Of a stretch of 64,000 bases of DNA, positions 45,331-53,868 are shown in pieces (positions within the stretch are counted from its first letter, which is position 1; every line of letters starts with the position of its first letter). Location of the stretch: the NCBI RefSeq assembly GCF_002368035.1, contig NZ_AP018222.1, positions 1,211,701 through 1,275,700 on the forward strand. The letters are read 5' to 3'. Source of the DNA: Nostoc linckia NIES-25. Its GTDB lineage: Bacteria; Cyanobacteriota; Cyanobacteriia; Cyanobacteriales; Nostocaceae. A program made the position numbers and the translations under genes. A model generated the notes under the pieces. It was given only the letters and a program-made list of their open reading frames with translations, was not told the DNA's origin and made no database searches.

Positions 45331-47102
45331 AAATCTCTACCAAATTTTTTACAGTTTCCGTTGTGTCTGTCGGACTAATAGTAGCAATTCTTGTTGGTAA
45401 TGCTGTAGCTGTCCAGCAAATTAAGCAGACTATCCGCGAGAAAAGCAATCGAACTACCGAAACTATTAAACTTGCTCTGACTGCCGAAAATGCTTTAAAA
45501 TCTGAAATTATTGAACTCAAAGATATCGTTTTACTTAAGAGTCCAGATACAGCAATGGTTAACTCTTCAACCCAGTTTCTCGACTCTCTTAATAAGTTAG
45601 AAAAATTGATGCCAAATGCTAAGGAAATCTCAATTATTCGCCGCCGTCACCAGTTTCTTACGCAGTTGGCAAATAAATTAACTCATCGCAATGTCAGCGA
45701 CACTTCTGTAGCGGATTCCCAGCAATATTTTAGAGCTATTAATTCTTTTGACAGAGACATTGAATTATTTCTCGCTCAGTTGGTTGAACGTGCCAATCAG
45801 CAGAATATTCTAGTCGAAGAACAATTAGAGAATTTATATCAAATGCAGAGAATTATTTCCTTTGCAGTTGTGCAAGTAATTATAATTTTATTTGTGAGCA
45901 AATTTATGTTGATTTGGCGTCCAATAGTTAAATCATTACAGAATTTGCAAATTGGAACGTCAGAAATTGCAGCCGGGAACTTAGATTACCGTCTAGATAT
46001 TCATACAAAAGATGAAGTAGAAGATCTTGCCGATGCATTTAACCATATGGCAATGAAGCTAGCTGAGTCTCGTGAAACTTTAATGAAAAACACTCAATTA
46101 ACCCACATGAACCAACGCCTGGAGTTGGAAATTTCCGAACGCAAACAGGCACAGTTAGAACTTCAAAAGGCTTTACAAGAACTCCAAAGCACCCAAGCTC
46201 AACTGATTCAAACTGAAAAGATGTCTAGTTTGGGGCAACTTGTGGCAGGTGTAGCACACGAAATTAATAACCCCGTTAATTTTATTTCTGGAAATATTAC
46301 TTACGTTAGCCAATACACACAACAACTTCTAGAATTAGTACAGCTTTATCAAGAAGAATTTCCCAACTATAGGCAAACAATTCAGGAAAAAATTGATGAT
46401 ATTGATTTGGAATTTGTAGTAGAGGATTTGCCTAAAATCCTCAGTTCAATGAAAATGGGATCGCAGCGAATTGAGCAGATTGTCTTGTCTTTACGTACCT
46501 TCTCTCATCTCGATGAAGCAGATATGAAAGAAGTTGATATTCACGAAGGAATTGAAAGTACGCTGCTAATTTTACAGAATCGCTTCAAAGCCAAGCCAGA
46601 ACACCCAAAAATTGAAATTCTCAAGGAATATGGCAAATTGCCTCTGGTAGAGTGTTATGCAGGGCAATTAAATCAAGTGTTTATGAACGTGATTAATAAT
46701 GCGATCGATGCTCTGGATACATGGAATGCTCAACGATCGCAGCAAGAGATTCAGAACAATCCTAGCCAGATTATAATTAGTACTAAAATTATTGATAATA
46801 ACCACGTAGTAGTAAAAATCGCAGATAACGGGCCAGGTATGACCCAAGAAGTTAAGCAAAAACTGTTCGATCCGTTTTTCACGACTAAACCTGTCGGCCA
46901 GGGAACAGGATTAGGCTTATCGATTAGCTATCAAATTATTGTACAAAAACACTCAGGAGTACTGCGATGTGAATCACAATTAGGCAAAGGAACTGAGTTT
47001 TGGATTGAGATTCCTTTGCATCAGAACCAAAAACTCATAAATTCTCATGAATTAAAATTGCCTACTGATTGGCAAGGTTCAATAGTCCAGAGCAATTATT
47101 AA
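45327..47102 (+). CDS. Membrane-bound HAMP sensor histidine kinase, coupled to the PhnD-like gene
   Basis: This 591-residue protein has one membrane helix at residues 8-28 and a periplasmic helical sensor (~30-170). A second membrane helix lies at ~180-198 (VVQVIIILFVSKFMLIW), followed by a HAMP domain (~200-255; AAGNLDYRLD) and a coiled coil. The histidine kinase core has His311 in GVAHEINNPVNF, NVINNAIDAL, DNGPGM and GTGLGLSI. Translational overlap with the PhnD-like lipoprotein gene implies the ligand-loaded lipoprotein docks on the periplasmic domain. No response regulator follows. Core very similar to the kinase encoded at 41120. Confidence 0.9.
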   Translation: MKISTKFFTVSVVSVGLIVAILVGNAVAVQQIKQTIREKSNRTTETIKLALTAENALKSEIIELKDIVLLKSPDTAMVNSSTQFLDSLNKLEKLMPNAKEISIIRRRHQFLTQLANKLTHRNVSDTSVADSQQYFRAINSFDRDIELFLAQLVERANQQNILVEEQLENLYQMQRIISFAVVQVIIILFVSKFMLIWRPIVKSLQNLQIGTSEIAAGNLDYRLDIHTKDEVEDLADAFNHMAMKLAESRETLMKNTQLTHMNQRLELEISERKQAQLELQKALQELQSTQAQLIQTEKMSSLGQLVAGVAHEINNPVNFISGNITYVSQYTQQLLELVQLYQEEFPNYRQTIQEKIDDIDLEFVVEDLPKILSSMKMGSQRIEQIVLSLRTFSHLDEADMKEVDIHEGIESTLLILQNRFKAKPEHPKIEILKEYGKLPLVECYAGQLNQVFMNVINNAIDALDTWNAQRSQQEIQNNPSQIIISTKIIDNNHVVVKIADNGPGMTQEVKQKLFDPFFTTKPVGQGTGLGLSISYQIIVQKHSGVLRCESQLGKGTEFWIEIPLHQNQKLINSHELKLPTDWQGSIVQSNY

Positions 47103-47157
47103 CCCTGCCAATTTAAGATTTTATCAACTAGATAAATTGCTTCTTAAAAAACAAGCG

Positions 47158-47943
47158 ATGCAAAACTTAAATACATCAAATACCATAGGGCTGAATTTAG
47201 AGTTGTTTCACGTCCAAACCAACACTGGTTTTGAGTTACCACCCAATTGTACAGTGTTCCATATCGGTAAGCCCAATGACCAAATAAAGCCAAATATTGA
47301 TGTTTCCCGCTTACCAAATGCTAATATAGTTTCTCGAATTCACGCACAAATTCAAATACATACTAATAATTACTTTATCGAAGACTTGGGAAGCTCCAAT
47401 GGAACATTTGTGAATAATATTAAGTTAGAACCGAGAAAACCTTATCAAATTAATTTAGGAGATAAAATAAATCTGGGACAAGGTGAAAAAGTAACATTCA
47501 TATTTCAAAATAAAATCCAACATCAACAAAATATTTATACTCCATTAAACTCCACAGAAATACTAACTCAAATCGATCCTCTAAGCCGACCAACTCCAGT
47601 AAATCGGACAACTAAATTTGTAGGTTTTGCTTTGATGATTGCAGGTATCATAATTTTAGTTGCCAATATTCGAGTTGGTATATTTTTTGGAATTCCTGGC
47701 TTTTTGCTATGCATCTCCGGTATTTTTATCCTTTGTCAGCGGCGGATAGACCCTAATTTAGGATGGATTTTACTAGCACTAGGAATTGTAGCGATCGCTT
47801 TGACTGGGAGTGTATTTGTCTCAGCTAACTTTTTAACTATTGTAGTAGCTTCTGCTTTGTTTTTTGCCGGATATCAACTATTAAATACTGGAAAAATATT
47901 GAATTATGATTTGCGATCGCTCCAGAATTTAATTAAAAAATAA
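47158..47943 (+). CDS. FHA-domain protein with four membrane segments
   Basis: This protein of about 261 residues has an N-terminal forkhead-associated domain with the phosphothreonine-binding motifs: VSRIHAQI (Ser-x-x-His) and DLGSSNGTFVN (near residues 78-88). Hydrophobic helices follow (MIAGIIILVANIRVGIFFGI, ILLALGIVAIALTGSVFVSA and others). It may recruit phosphoproteins, for instance targets of Ser/Thr kinases such as the hybrid kinase encoded at 22289, to a membrane. It lies 55 bases after the HAMP kinase on the same strand and may be part of that operon. Start at the ATG at 47158, after the FHA-less TTG lead. Confidence 0.82.
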   Translation: MQNLNTSNTIGLNLELFHVQTNTGFELPPNCTVFHIGKPNDQIKPNIDVSRLPNANIVSRIHAQIQIHTNNYFIEDLGSSNGTFVNNIKLEPRKPYQINLGDKINLGQGEKVTFIFQNKIQHQQNIYTPLNSTEILTQIDPLSRPTPVNRTTKFVGFALMIAGIIILVANIRVGIFFGIPGFLLCISGIFILCQRRIDPNLGWILLALGIVAIALTGSVFVSANFLTIVVASALFFAGYQLLNTGKILNYDLRSLQNLIKK

Positions 47944-48009
47944 ACCATCGATAATTTTGGATTTTGGATTTTTCCTCAAATCTAAAATCCAAAATTGAAT
48001 GGTTATTAA

Positions 48010-49281
48010 CTAATTATTACTCTCTGCTTTAGCTCTAATTAACCAGTCAGTATCCTGAGCGCCGATTTGCCGACCAGAGGTATCTCCTAAGCGGTCTAGC
48101 GCCAATAAACAAGCATATTTCAAATCCCAAATTTGCGAATTCAGGGAAATTTTGAGTTCGGAAATTGCTTTTGGGTTACCCAATTCACCAAGAGCGATCG
48201 CACACGCAGCACGAGATTTTTGAAATTGCGGTTCGCGATTGTGCAAATTTTCTACTAACAAGTCATAAGCAGGAAGATATTTTAGCCAACCCAATAGTTT
48301 CATCACATGGTAATGAGCGCCATAATCGTTATACGCTTTATCTGCATAGGTCGCTAAAAGTGCTGCTGGTGCTTCCTGGTGATAGATATCTAATAAAGTT
48401 TTTGTTGCTAAATAACACCGTCCAAAATCAGTTTGATAAAGTTCTTCAATGACAAAATTTAATTCAGGCGTAACATCATATTCATGTACTAAATCAATGT
48501 CGTTGGGACGATCGTACAATACTTGTTCTAAGTAAGGTTTAACTTCTGCAAAAGTAATTTCACCTGATGGAACACCTGCATCTAAAAGCATCCGCAATCC
48601 TCGCAATCGGAACACCAAAGATACAGGACAACGAGCGATTTCTGGGATAGCTTTGTAATAGCGCGAATCAATTAAATCTTGAATACAACCGCGTCGTGCA
48701 TTCACATTGGGACTCTGCAACAATGCGATTACCTCAGTTATTTGGGAATAGTCACCTGTAAAACGACAAACTGTAGCGATCGCTGCACTACGGGTAGGTT
48801 CGTCCTCTGCTTGGGTAAATTTACGCACGCGTTCCAAAGATGGTTGATAATTAGCATGAGCTAAAGTATGAATAATTACTCGATAAATGTGACCTGGTTT
48901 ATCTAGTAATTGTGCTACTTCTTCCAAAATTTCCGGGTCTTTAGTTCCAATTTCCCCAATTGCCCATACAGTATTTTCTACAGTATAAATATCATCATCC
49001 TTCAGACACTGGCGAATCACAGGTAAAGCTGATTCAGCTTGCAATCGTCCCAGACTTTCTACAGCCTTGCGTCGGACAATGCGGTGGTCTAACTCAGCCG
49101 GATTACTAGTTTCAATCGCCCGCACCAAAGCTGCGATCGATTGTTCTGTAGGAAAATTAATCAAATGCGAAACAGCAATGTATTTATCAGAAGCGTCTTC
49201 AAGTTGTTCTAAAGGTGTATCGATAATGGCGATCGCTTGTTCTTCTGTTAGCCCAAAAATGCTAAAAAACCGTTTATCCAT
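48010..49281 (-). CDS. HEAT-repeat bilin-lyase family protein (CpeY/CpcE-like)
   Basis: This 423-residue protein is built of helical HEAT repeats, e.g. RIVRRKAVESLGRLQAESAL, ENTVWAIGEIGTKDPEILEE and RAACAIALGELGNPKAISEL. Its opening MDKRFFSIFGLTEEQAIAII and its length fit the CpeY branch of bilin lyases, which attach phycobilin to phycoerythrin subunits. Shorter CpcE/PecE relatives work on phycocyanin and phycoerythrocyanin. The precise substrate is not decided here, and no CpeZ/CpcF partner or phycoerythrin gene is adjacent. A general scaffold role is possible. Identification by recalled family pattern. Confidence 0.72.
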   Translation of the reverse strand: MDKRFFSIFGLTEEQAIAIIDTPLEQLEDASDKYIAVSHLINFPTEQSIAALVRAIETSNPAELDHRIVRRKAVESLGRLQAESALPVIRQCLKDDDIYTVENTVWAIGEIGTKDPEILEEVAQLLDKPGHIYRVIIHTLAHANYQPSLERVRKFTQAEDEPTRSAAIATVCRFTGDYSQITEVIALLQSPNVNARRGCIQDLIDSRYYKAIPEIARCPVSLVFRLRGLRMLLDAGVPSGEITFAEVKPYLEQVLYDRPNDIDLVHEYDVTPELNFVIEELYQTDFGRCYLATKTLLDIYHQEAPAALLATYADKAYNDYGAHYHVMKLLGWLKYLPAYDLLVENLHNREPQFQKSRAACAIALGELGNPKAISELKISLNSQIWDLKYACLLALDRLGDTSGRQIGAQDTDWLIRAKAESNN

Positions 49282-49387
49282 TAGATTTGCTAATTGCTGA
49301 GAAGAATTATCACGTCTACCATCGTACTAGGGAGTGGGGACGCAGGGAGATGAGGAAGATGAGGGAGACGCGCGGACTGGTGACTAG

Positions 49388-49480
49388 GGGAAAAGTGCAA
49401 AGGGCAAGGGGCAAAGGTAAAATCCCCCCTTTTCCCTTTACCCTTTACCCTTTTCCCTACCCGAAGGGTTTTGACCAACG
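49388..49480. repeat. Purine/pyrimidine palindrome ending CCCTACCCGAAGGGTTTT
   Basis: AAAAGTGCAAAGGGCAAGGG turns to its complement TTTCCCTTTACCCTTT and closes with CCCTACCCGAAGGGTTTT. It is nearly the same as the ends of 33310-33530 and 62403-62553, and lies between the lyase-like gene and the DUF1838 gene. Confidence 0.8.
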
Positions 49481-49498
49481 ACAAATGACAAAATACAT

Positions 49499-50299
49499 AT
49501 GAATGATTATTTAGATGATTACGAACTTAATAATCTTGATTTTTACAAAAAAAATCATGGATTACAGCTTTATTACAATTGGTCTGGAGAAATTTGGTGG
49601 CAAGAGACACCAGACAAACCAAAAGAAAAGTTGTTCTCTATTATTGGGATGAATGCGACCAAAGTATTTATCAAACCCGATTCCGAGTATGGCGAAGTCG
49701 GATATCGCATCAATAGAGAATTAGGTCTATTTTGCGACCCAGATACTCAAGAAATTATACATTTTTGGCGATCGCCAACAGCAAATCAACCAGTACCAGT
49801 AGTACATATAGCTAACAGAATCGTCCAAGGCTCTGTTAAACCAAAGAAATTTATCATCCCTAAAGGAAAGCCATATCTTACCTCTGTGATGGAAATTCCT
49901 TTAGAATATCCGCATCCCTTAGCAGGAGATAGTAAATACTTAGATTATTGCCCTGGAGAAAAGTTTAAGGGAGTTGAATATTTTATATCAAATGCCTGCC
50001 GACCCGATGTAACTGAAGTTCCTCCTGCTAAATGGGCAAGAGATTGTCCTTGGATGCCTTGGATGAAATTAGGATATGCTCATCCAGCCAAATTAAGATT
50101 TGAAACCACAATATTCAGAGTAGATGCTTTTGAGAAACTCGATCCTAAATTGGTCAAACTAGTGAGAGAAAAAGTGCCAATTTATGAATTCACGCCGATA
50201 GAAAGCGATGAACCTAATATGACGAGTATTCAGTACTTTAAAAAACACTTTGACTCCTACTTGCGCGGCGATATTTTCCCATTAGAGGAAACCTCTTGA
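49499..50299 (+). CDS. DUF1838 family protein
   Basis: This 266-residue protein matches the DUF1838 pattern: GYRINRELGLFCDPDTQEII then HFWRSPTANQPVPVVHIANR. These proteins are predicted beta-rich and soluble, of unknown function, and common in cyanobacteria. The start is ATG. Only four Cys are present (LFCDPD, LDYCPG, SNACRP, RDCPW). It is divergent from the bilin-lyase-like gene, with a dispersed repeat between. Confidence 0.75.
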   Translation: MNDYLDDYELNNLDFYKKNHGLQLYYNWSGEIWWQETPDKPKEKLFSIIGMNATKVFIKPDSEYGEVGYRINRELGLFCDPDTQEIIHFWRSPTANQPVPVVHIANRIVQGSVKPKKFIIPKGKPYLTSVMEIPLEYPHPLAGDSKYLDYCPGEKFKGVEYFISNACRPDVTEVPPAKWARDCPWMPWMKLGYAHPAKLRFETTIFRVDAFEKLDPKLVKLVREKVPIYEFTPIESDEPNMTSIQYFKKHFDSYLRGDIFPLEETS

Positions 50300-50997
50300 T
50301 TGGTTTTTAGATAGCAATCTTATTTACAGTAGATTGCAAAAAAGTGAGGTACAGATAATCGTAGGGGCACAACATGTTGTGCCCCTACCCGTGTACTTTG
50401 ACATCCCGTCTTTTGACACAGATCGGAAATTGACTCACAATTAAAATACTTTCCCTATCTAGAGAGAGATGTTTTTTTGATTGAATAAAGTTTAGTGAAA
50501 AAATACAGATTGATACTCGCGATATTCATCCGCGACTCGGACTCCAATTCATACTGAATTCTGACTCCTGACTTCTGAATTCTGTTTTGATAAAATTCAA
50601 AAATACTTATAGTGCAAAACTTTTTAATCATTCCCAATGGTAGATATATTTTCACTATGATGTAATAATATATCATTTAATAATTCTCAACAATTAATAT
50701 TCAATAGTTAACAATTAAAATTGCATGGCTTGAGAATCTGCATGTCAAAATGATTTTTGGCTATTGAATGTGGACTAAGACGCAATACGTTCAGTTAAGA
50801 TCCCCCCGCCTGCGGCGACCCCCTTAAAAAGGGGGTAAAAGAAGCTTGTGAGCAAGCCTTAAAAAGGGAGTAAAAGAAGCTTGTGAGCAAGCCTTAAAAA
50901 GGGGGGTTGGGGGGATCTCCGAGGAATAAACACTTTAACCGAACCGTATTGGACTAAGACGAACAAATACAGGGAATTTCAATAGAGGAATACAAGC
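50300..50997. other. Spacer upstream of cydA, mostly repeats
   Basis: This contains a perfect palindrome GTAGGGGCACAACA/TGTTGTGCCCCTAC at 50362-50389, the ACTGAATTCTGACTCCTGA repeat (50546-50583), and the MITE at 50783-50951. No gene was recognised. Confidence 0.6.
50783..50951. mobile_element. MITE, CAATACGGTTCAGTTAA family, copy 2
   Basis: The ends are CAATACGTTCAGTTAAG and CCGAACCGTATTG. The interior repeats the GTGAGCAAGCCTTAAAAAGG unit twice, once more than copy 1 (6837-6963). The 10 bases GACTAAGACG occur exactly on both sides (50773-50782 and 50952-50961), a clean target duplication, so insertion is likely recent. It lies directly upstream of cydA. Confidence 0.88.
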
Positions 50998-52443
50998 ATG
51001 GAATTTTTATCAGATTCCGTAGTGCTATCACGGATGCAATTTGCGCTGACTGCGATATTCCACATGCTTTGGCCTGTTTTGACTACAGGAATGGGGATTT
51101 ATCTGGTTATCGTCGAGGGAGTATGGCTAAAGACTCGTAATCCAGACTACTACCTCCATGCCCGCTTTTGGTCTAAGTTTTATGTGTTGAATTTTGGGAT
51201 TGGTGTTGCAACGGGTATCCCGATGGAATTCCAGTTTGGCACTAATTGGGCGCCGTTTTCGGAAGCTGCGGGCAACTTTTTTGGTAGTGTCATTGGCTTT
51301 GAAGCTTCCTGGGCATTCATGCTGGAAGCTGCTTTTTTAGGTATTATGTTATTCGGTTGGGAACGCGTTAATCCCACTATTCACTATCTTTCAACAATTT
51401 TAGTTGCCGTTGGTGCTAACCTATCAACCGTATGGATTTTGACAGCAAATTCCTGGATGCAAACTCCGGCGGGTGGGGAATTAGTTAATGGCAAGTTTAT
51501 TGTCCATGATTATTTTCAAGCAATTTTAAATCCGTTCATGGTTAATAGTGTGTTGCATATGTTCTTTGCCACACTAGAAACTTCGCTATTTGTGATTGGT
51601 GGAATTAGTGCTTGGTATATTCTCAAACAACGTCATCCAGCTTTCTTTTCACAGTCATTGAAGATTGCTTTAGCAGCTGCGATCGCAGTTGCTCCATTAC
51701 AAATATACATCGGGCATTTGAGCGGCGAACAAGTCTATCATTATCAACCCACAAAACTCGCAGCAATGGAAGCGCAATGGGAATCTTCACCTGCGGGACA
51801 GCCAGCAGATTGGAGTCTTGTGGCGATACCCAATGAAAAAGCCGAGAAAAATGATTGGGAAATTACTGTTCCCAATGCACTAGGATACATTCTGGAATTC
51901 AAAAAGAATCTTTCCGAACCAGTGCGCGGCTTGAAAGAATGGAAAAGTGAGGATCGTCCTCATTTAGTAGGTTTGATTTACTACGCTTTCCGCACAATGA
52001 TTGCCATTGGGTTTTTCTTCGCTGGATTAATGTTATTAAGTACTCTGCAATGGTTACGCGGTAAACTCTCAGCAGAAAACATTACTCAACAGCGGTGGTT
52101 AATGCGGGCTTGGATATTGTCAGCTCCTTTAGGATACATTGCCGTAGAATCAGGCTGGATTGTGCGCTGTGTTGGAAGACAACCGTGGACGCTGTACGGT
52201 CAAATTCGCACAGTTGATGCGGCTTCTCGCCTACCTGCAAGTAATGTCTTAATTTCGCTAACTGGCTTTGCCACAGTGTACAGCCTTTTATTTATCGCAG
52301 TTTTGTACTTTGGTAGCCGTATTCTCCGCAGAGGCCCAAACCTCGACTTACCAATTCCAGGTGCCGAGATCGCAAAACCCGCAGTAGATACTACTCCTGG
52401 TGAGTTTGTTCCAGATGAACGCCCTGTAGAAGCACAGCAGTGA
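50998..52443 (+). CDS. cydA: Cytochrome bd-type quinol oxidase subunit I
   Basis: This 481-residue membrane protein reduces O2 with quinol electrons. Haem and quinol features include the N-terminal His in AIFHMLWP (near 22), GFEASWAFMLEAAFLGIMLF with the proton-path Glu residues (about 100-110), His in NSVLHMFFATLE, and a Met in YYAFRTMIAIG. It ends with the GRQPW signature. In the usual GWxxxExGRQPW motif this protein reads GWIVRCVGRQPW, with Cys where E. coli has haem-ligand Glu445. A short Q-loop fits the cyanide-insensitive branch. It pairs with cydB, 174 bases downstream. Confidence 0.93.
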   Translation: MEFLSDSVVLSRMQFALTAIFHMLWPVLTTGMGIYLVIVEGVWLKTRNPDYYLHARFWSKFYVLNFGIGVATGIPMEFQFGTNWAPFSEAAGNFFGSVIGFEASWAFMLEAAFLGIMLFGWERVNPTIHYLSTILVAVGANLSTVWILTANSWMQTPAGGELVNGKFIVHDYFQAILNPFMVNSVLHMFFATLETSLFVIGGISAWYILKQRHPAFFSQSLKIALAAAIAVAPLQIYIGHLSGEQVYHYQPTKLAAMEAQWESSPAGQPADWSLVAIPNEKAEKNDWEITVPNALGYILEFKKNLSEPVRGLKEWKSEDRPHLVGLIYYAFRTMIAIGFFFAGLMLLSTLQWLRGKLSAENITQQRWLMRAWILSAPLGYIAVESGWIVRCVGRQPWTLYGQIRTVDAASRLPASNVLISLTGFATVYSLLFIAVLYFGSRILRRGPNLDLPIPGAEIAKPAVDTTPGEFVPDERPVEAQQ

Positions 52444-52474
52444 GTTGCTTTTGAAAATGAGGAGGTGGGGAGAT

Positions 52475-52590
52475 GGGGAGACAAGGGGGACAAGGGGAAA
52501 GGGAAAGGGGTAAGGGGAAAAGGGGAAAGATTAAATTTATTCCTTTACCCTTTTCCCTTTAACCTTTTCCCTGCCCCATGCCCCATGCCC
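52475..52590. repeat. Purine/pyrimidine palindrome inside the cydA-cydB operon
   Basis: GGGACAAGGGGAAAGGGAAA turns to its complement TACCCTTTTCCCTTTAACC around AAGATTAAATTTATTC. It is the same family as 11818-11898 and 57700-57830. It pushes the cydB start 174 bases away from cydA. Confidence 0.8.
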
Positions 52591-52617
52591 CAGTCCCTTT
52601 ATCTAATAGGAGATTTT

Positions 52618-53631
52618 ATGGAAACCTTAGAGTATTTTCTGCCGCAAGTATGGTTTGTAATTTTAGCTCTTTTTCTATTCCTTTATGTAATGCTAGATGG
52701 ATTTGATTTAGGGGTAGGGATATTATCTCTTACTTCCTCAGATGAAGAACGCCGAAGTATTTTGATGACCAGTTTAAGCAATATTTGGGATGCTAATGAA
52801 ACTTGGCTAGTTCTGATGGCAGGGGGTCTTTTTGGTGCATTCCCTTTAGCTTATGGCACAATTTTAAATGCTTTATATATTCCAGTTTTCTTAATGGTAT
52901 TTGGGTTTATCTTTCGTGGTGTAGCGTTTGAATTTCGAGAATTAGCAAACCGCAAATTGTTTTGGAATTTCGCTTTTGGTGCTGGAAGTTTTACTGCTGC
53001 ACTCGGTCAAGGATTCGCCCTTGGTGCTGTGCTGGCGGGCATTCCTGTCGATAATACGGGACACTTTATTGGTAAAACTTGGGACTGGTTAAATATTCCA
53101 TCGGTACTAGTAGCTTTAACTTTAATTCAAGGATATGTATTAATCGGCTCAACTTATCTGATTTGGAAAACTACAGGAGAATTGCAGGAAACTCACTACA
53201 AAACTGCCAAAATTGCAGCTTGGACAACTTTAATTGGTGCAATTTTCATTACAATTACAACACCGATAATTTATGAAAACGCTCGTTTAAGGTTGTTTCA
53301 GCAACCTTTAGTTTATATCTTTGCAGTCATTCCCTTGTTGGGAATTTGGTTGATTTGGCAACTTTTGAAGAGTATCGATCGCAAAGAAGAAAGAGCGCCT
53401 TTTGTCTGGACTATTTTGCTGTTTCTGCTGTCATTCATTGGCTTGGGATTAATTGTCTTCCCATACATCATTCCTAATAAAATTACTATCTATGAAGCAG
53501 CTGCCGACCCCAGTTCCTTGGTAATTATGCTGATTTTTATTGGCTTTCTCATCCCCGTAATGCTGTTTTATAACCTTTACCAATACATTGTCTTTCGAGG
53601 TAAGGTGACTGGGGATGGCTATGGGGAATAG
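52618..53631 (+). CDS. cydB: Cytochrome bd-type quinol oxidase subunit II
   Basis: This protein of about 337 residues has eight or nine membrane helices. The CydB signature LPQVWFVILALFLFLYVMLDG and then FDLGVGIL is near the N-terminus, and later WDANETWLVLMAGGLFGAFP. Together with CydA it forms the terminal oxidase. The ATG at 52618 follows a good ribosome site (AGGAG). An upstream in-frame start crossing the repeat is spurious, since it would add 51 residues of simple sequence. Confidence 0.93.
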   Translation: METLEYFLPQVWFVILALFLFLYVMLDGFDLGVGILSLTSSDEERRSILMTSLSNIWDANETWLVLMAGGLFGAFPLAYGTILNALYIPVFLMVFGFIFRGVAFEFRELANRKLFWNFAFGAGSFTAALGQGFALGAVLAGIPVDNTGHFIGKTWDWLNIPSVLVALTLIQGYVLIGSTYLIWKTTGELQETHYKTAKIAAWTTLIGAIFITITTPIIYENARLRLFQQPLVYIFAVIPLLGIWLIWQLLKSIDRKEERAPFVWTILLFLLSFIGLGLIVFPYIIPNKITIYEAAADPSSLVIMLIFIGFLIPVMLFYNLYQYIVFRGKVTGDGYGE

Positions 53632-53637
53632 CGAAAG

Positions 53638-53760
53638 GAGCGGTTAGAAACCGCGTCTACACAAACAAAACCTACCTCCGTCGGTTTCAAAACCCCGATT
53701 TTACCTTAGTCCGCGTAGGCGGACTTTGCCTGTGTAGCTGCGAATTATATTCGCCACTTT
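53638..53760. repeat. Dispersed repeat between cydB and dusB
   Basis: This contains GTTAGAAACCGCGTCTACAC, AGTCCGCGTAGGCGGACT (a tight hairpin at 53708-53725) and CCTGTGTAGCTGCGAATTAT. The ends GTCTACAC and GTGTAG are inverse-like. It is a recognisable cyanobacterial dispersed repeat type, by memory. Confidence 0.5.
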
Positions 53761-53868
53761 ATCCCGTCCGGAGGATTTGCCATGAAATCTTCTAAAGAAT
53801 GGATTTAGCGAAGAGATACAATCTCATCGTGTTTGGAAACTAATATTGCAAGCCTCGATTTTAATTAG

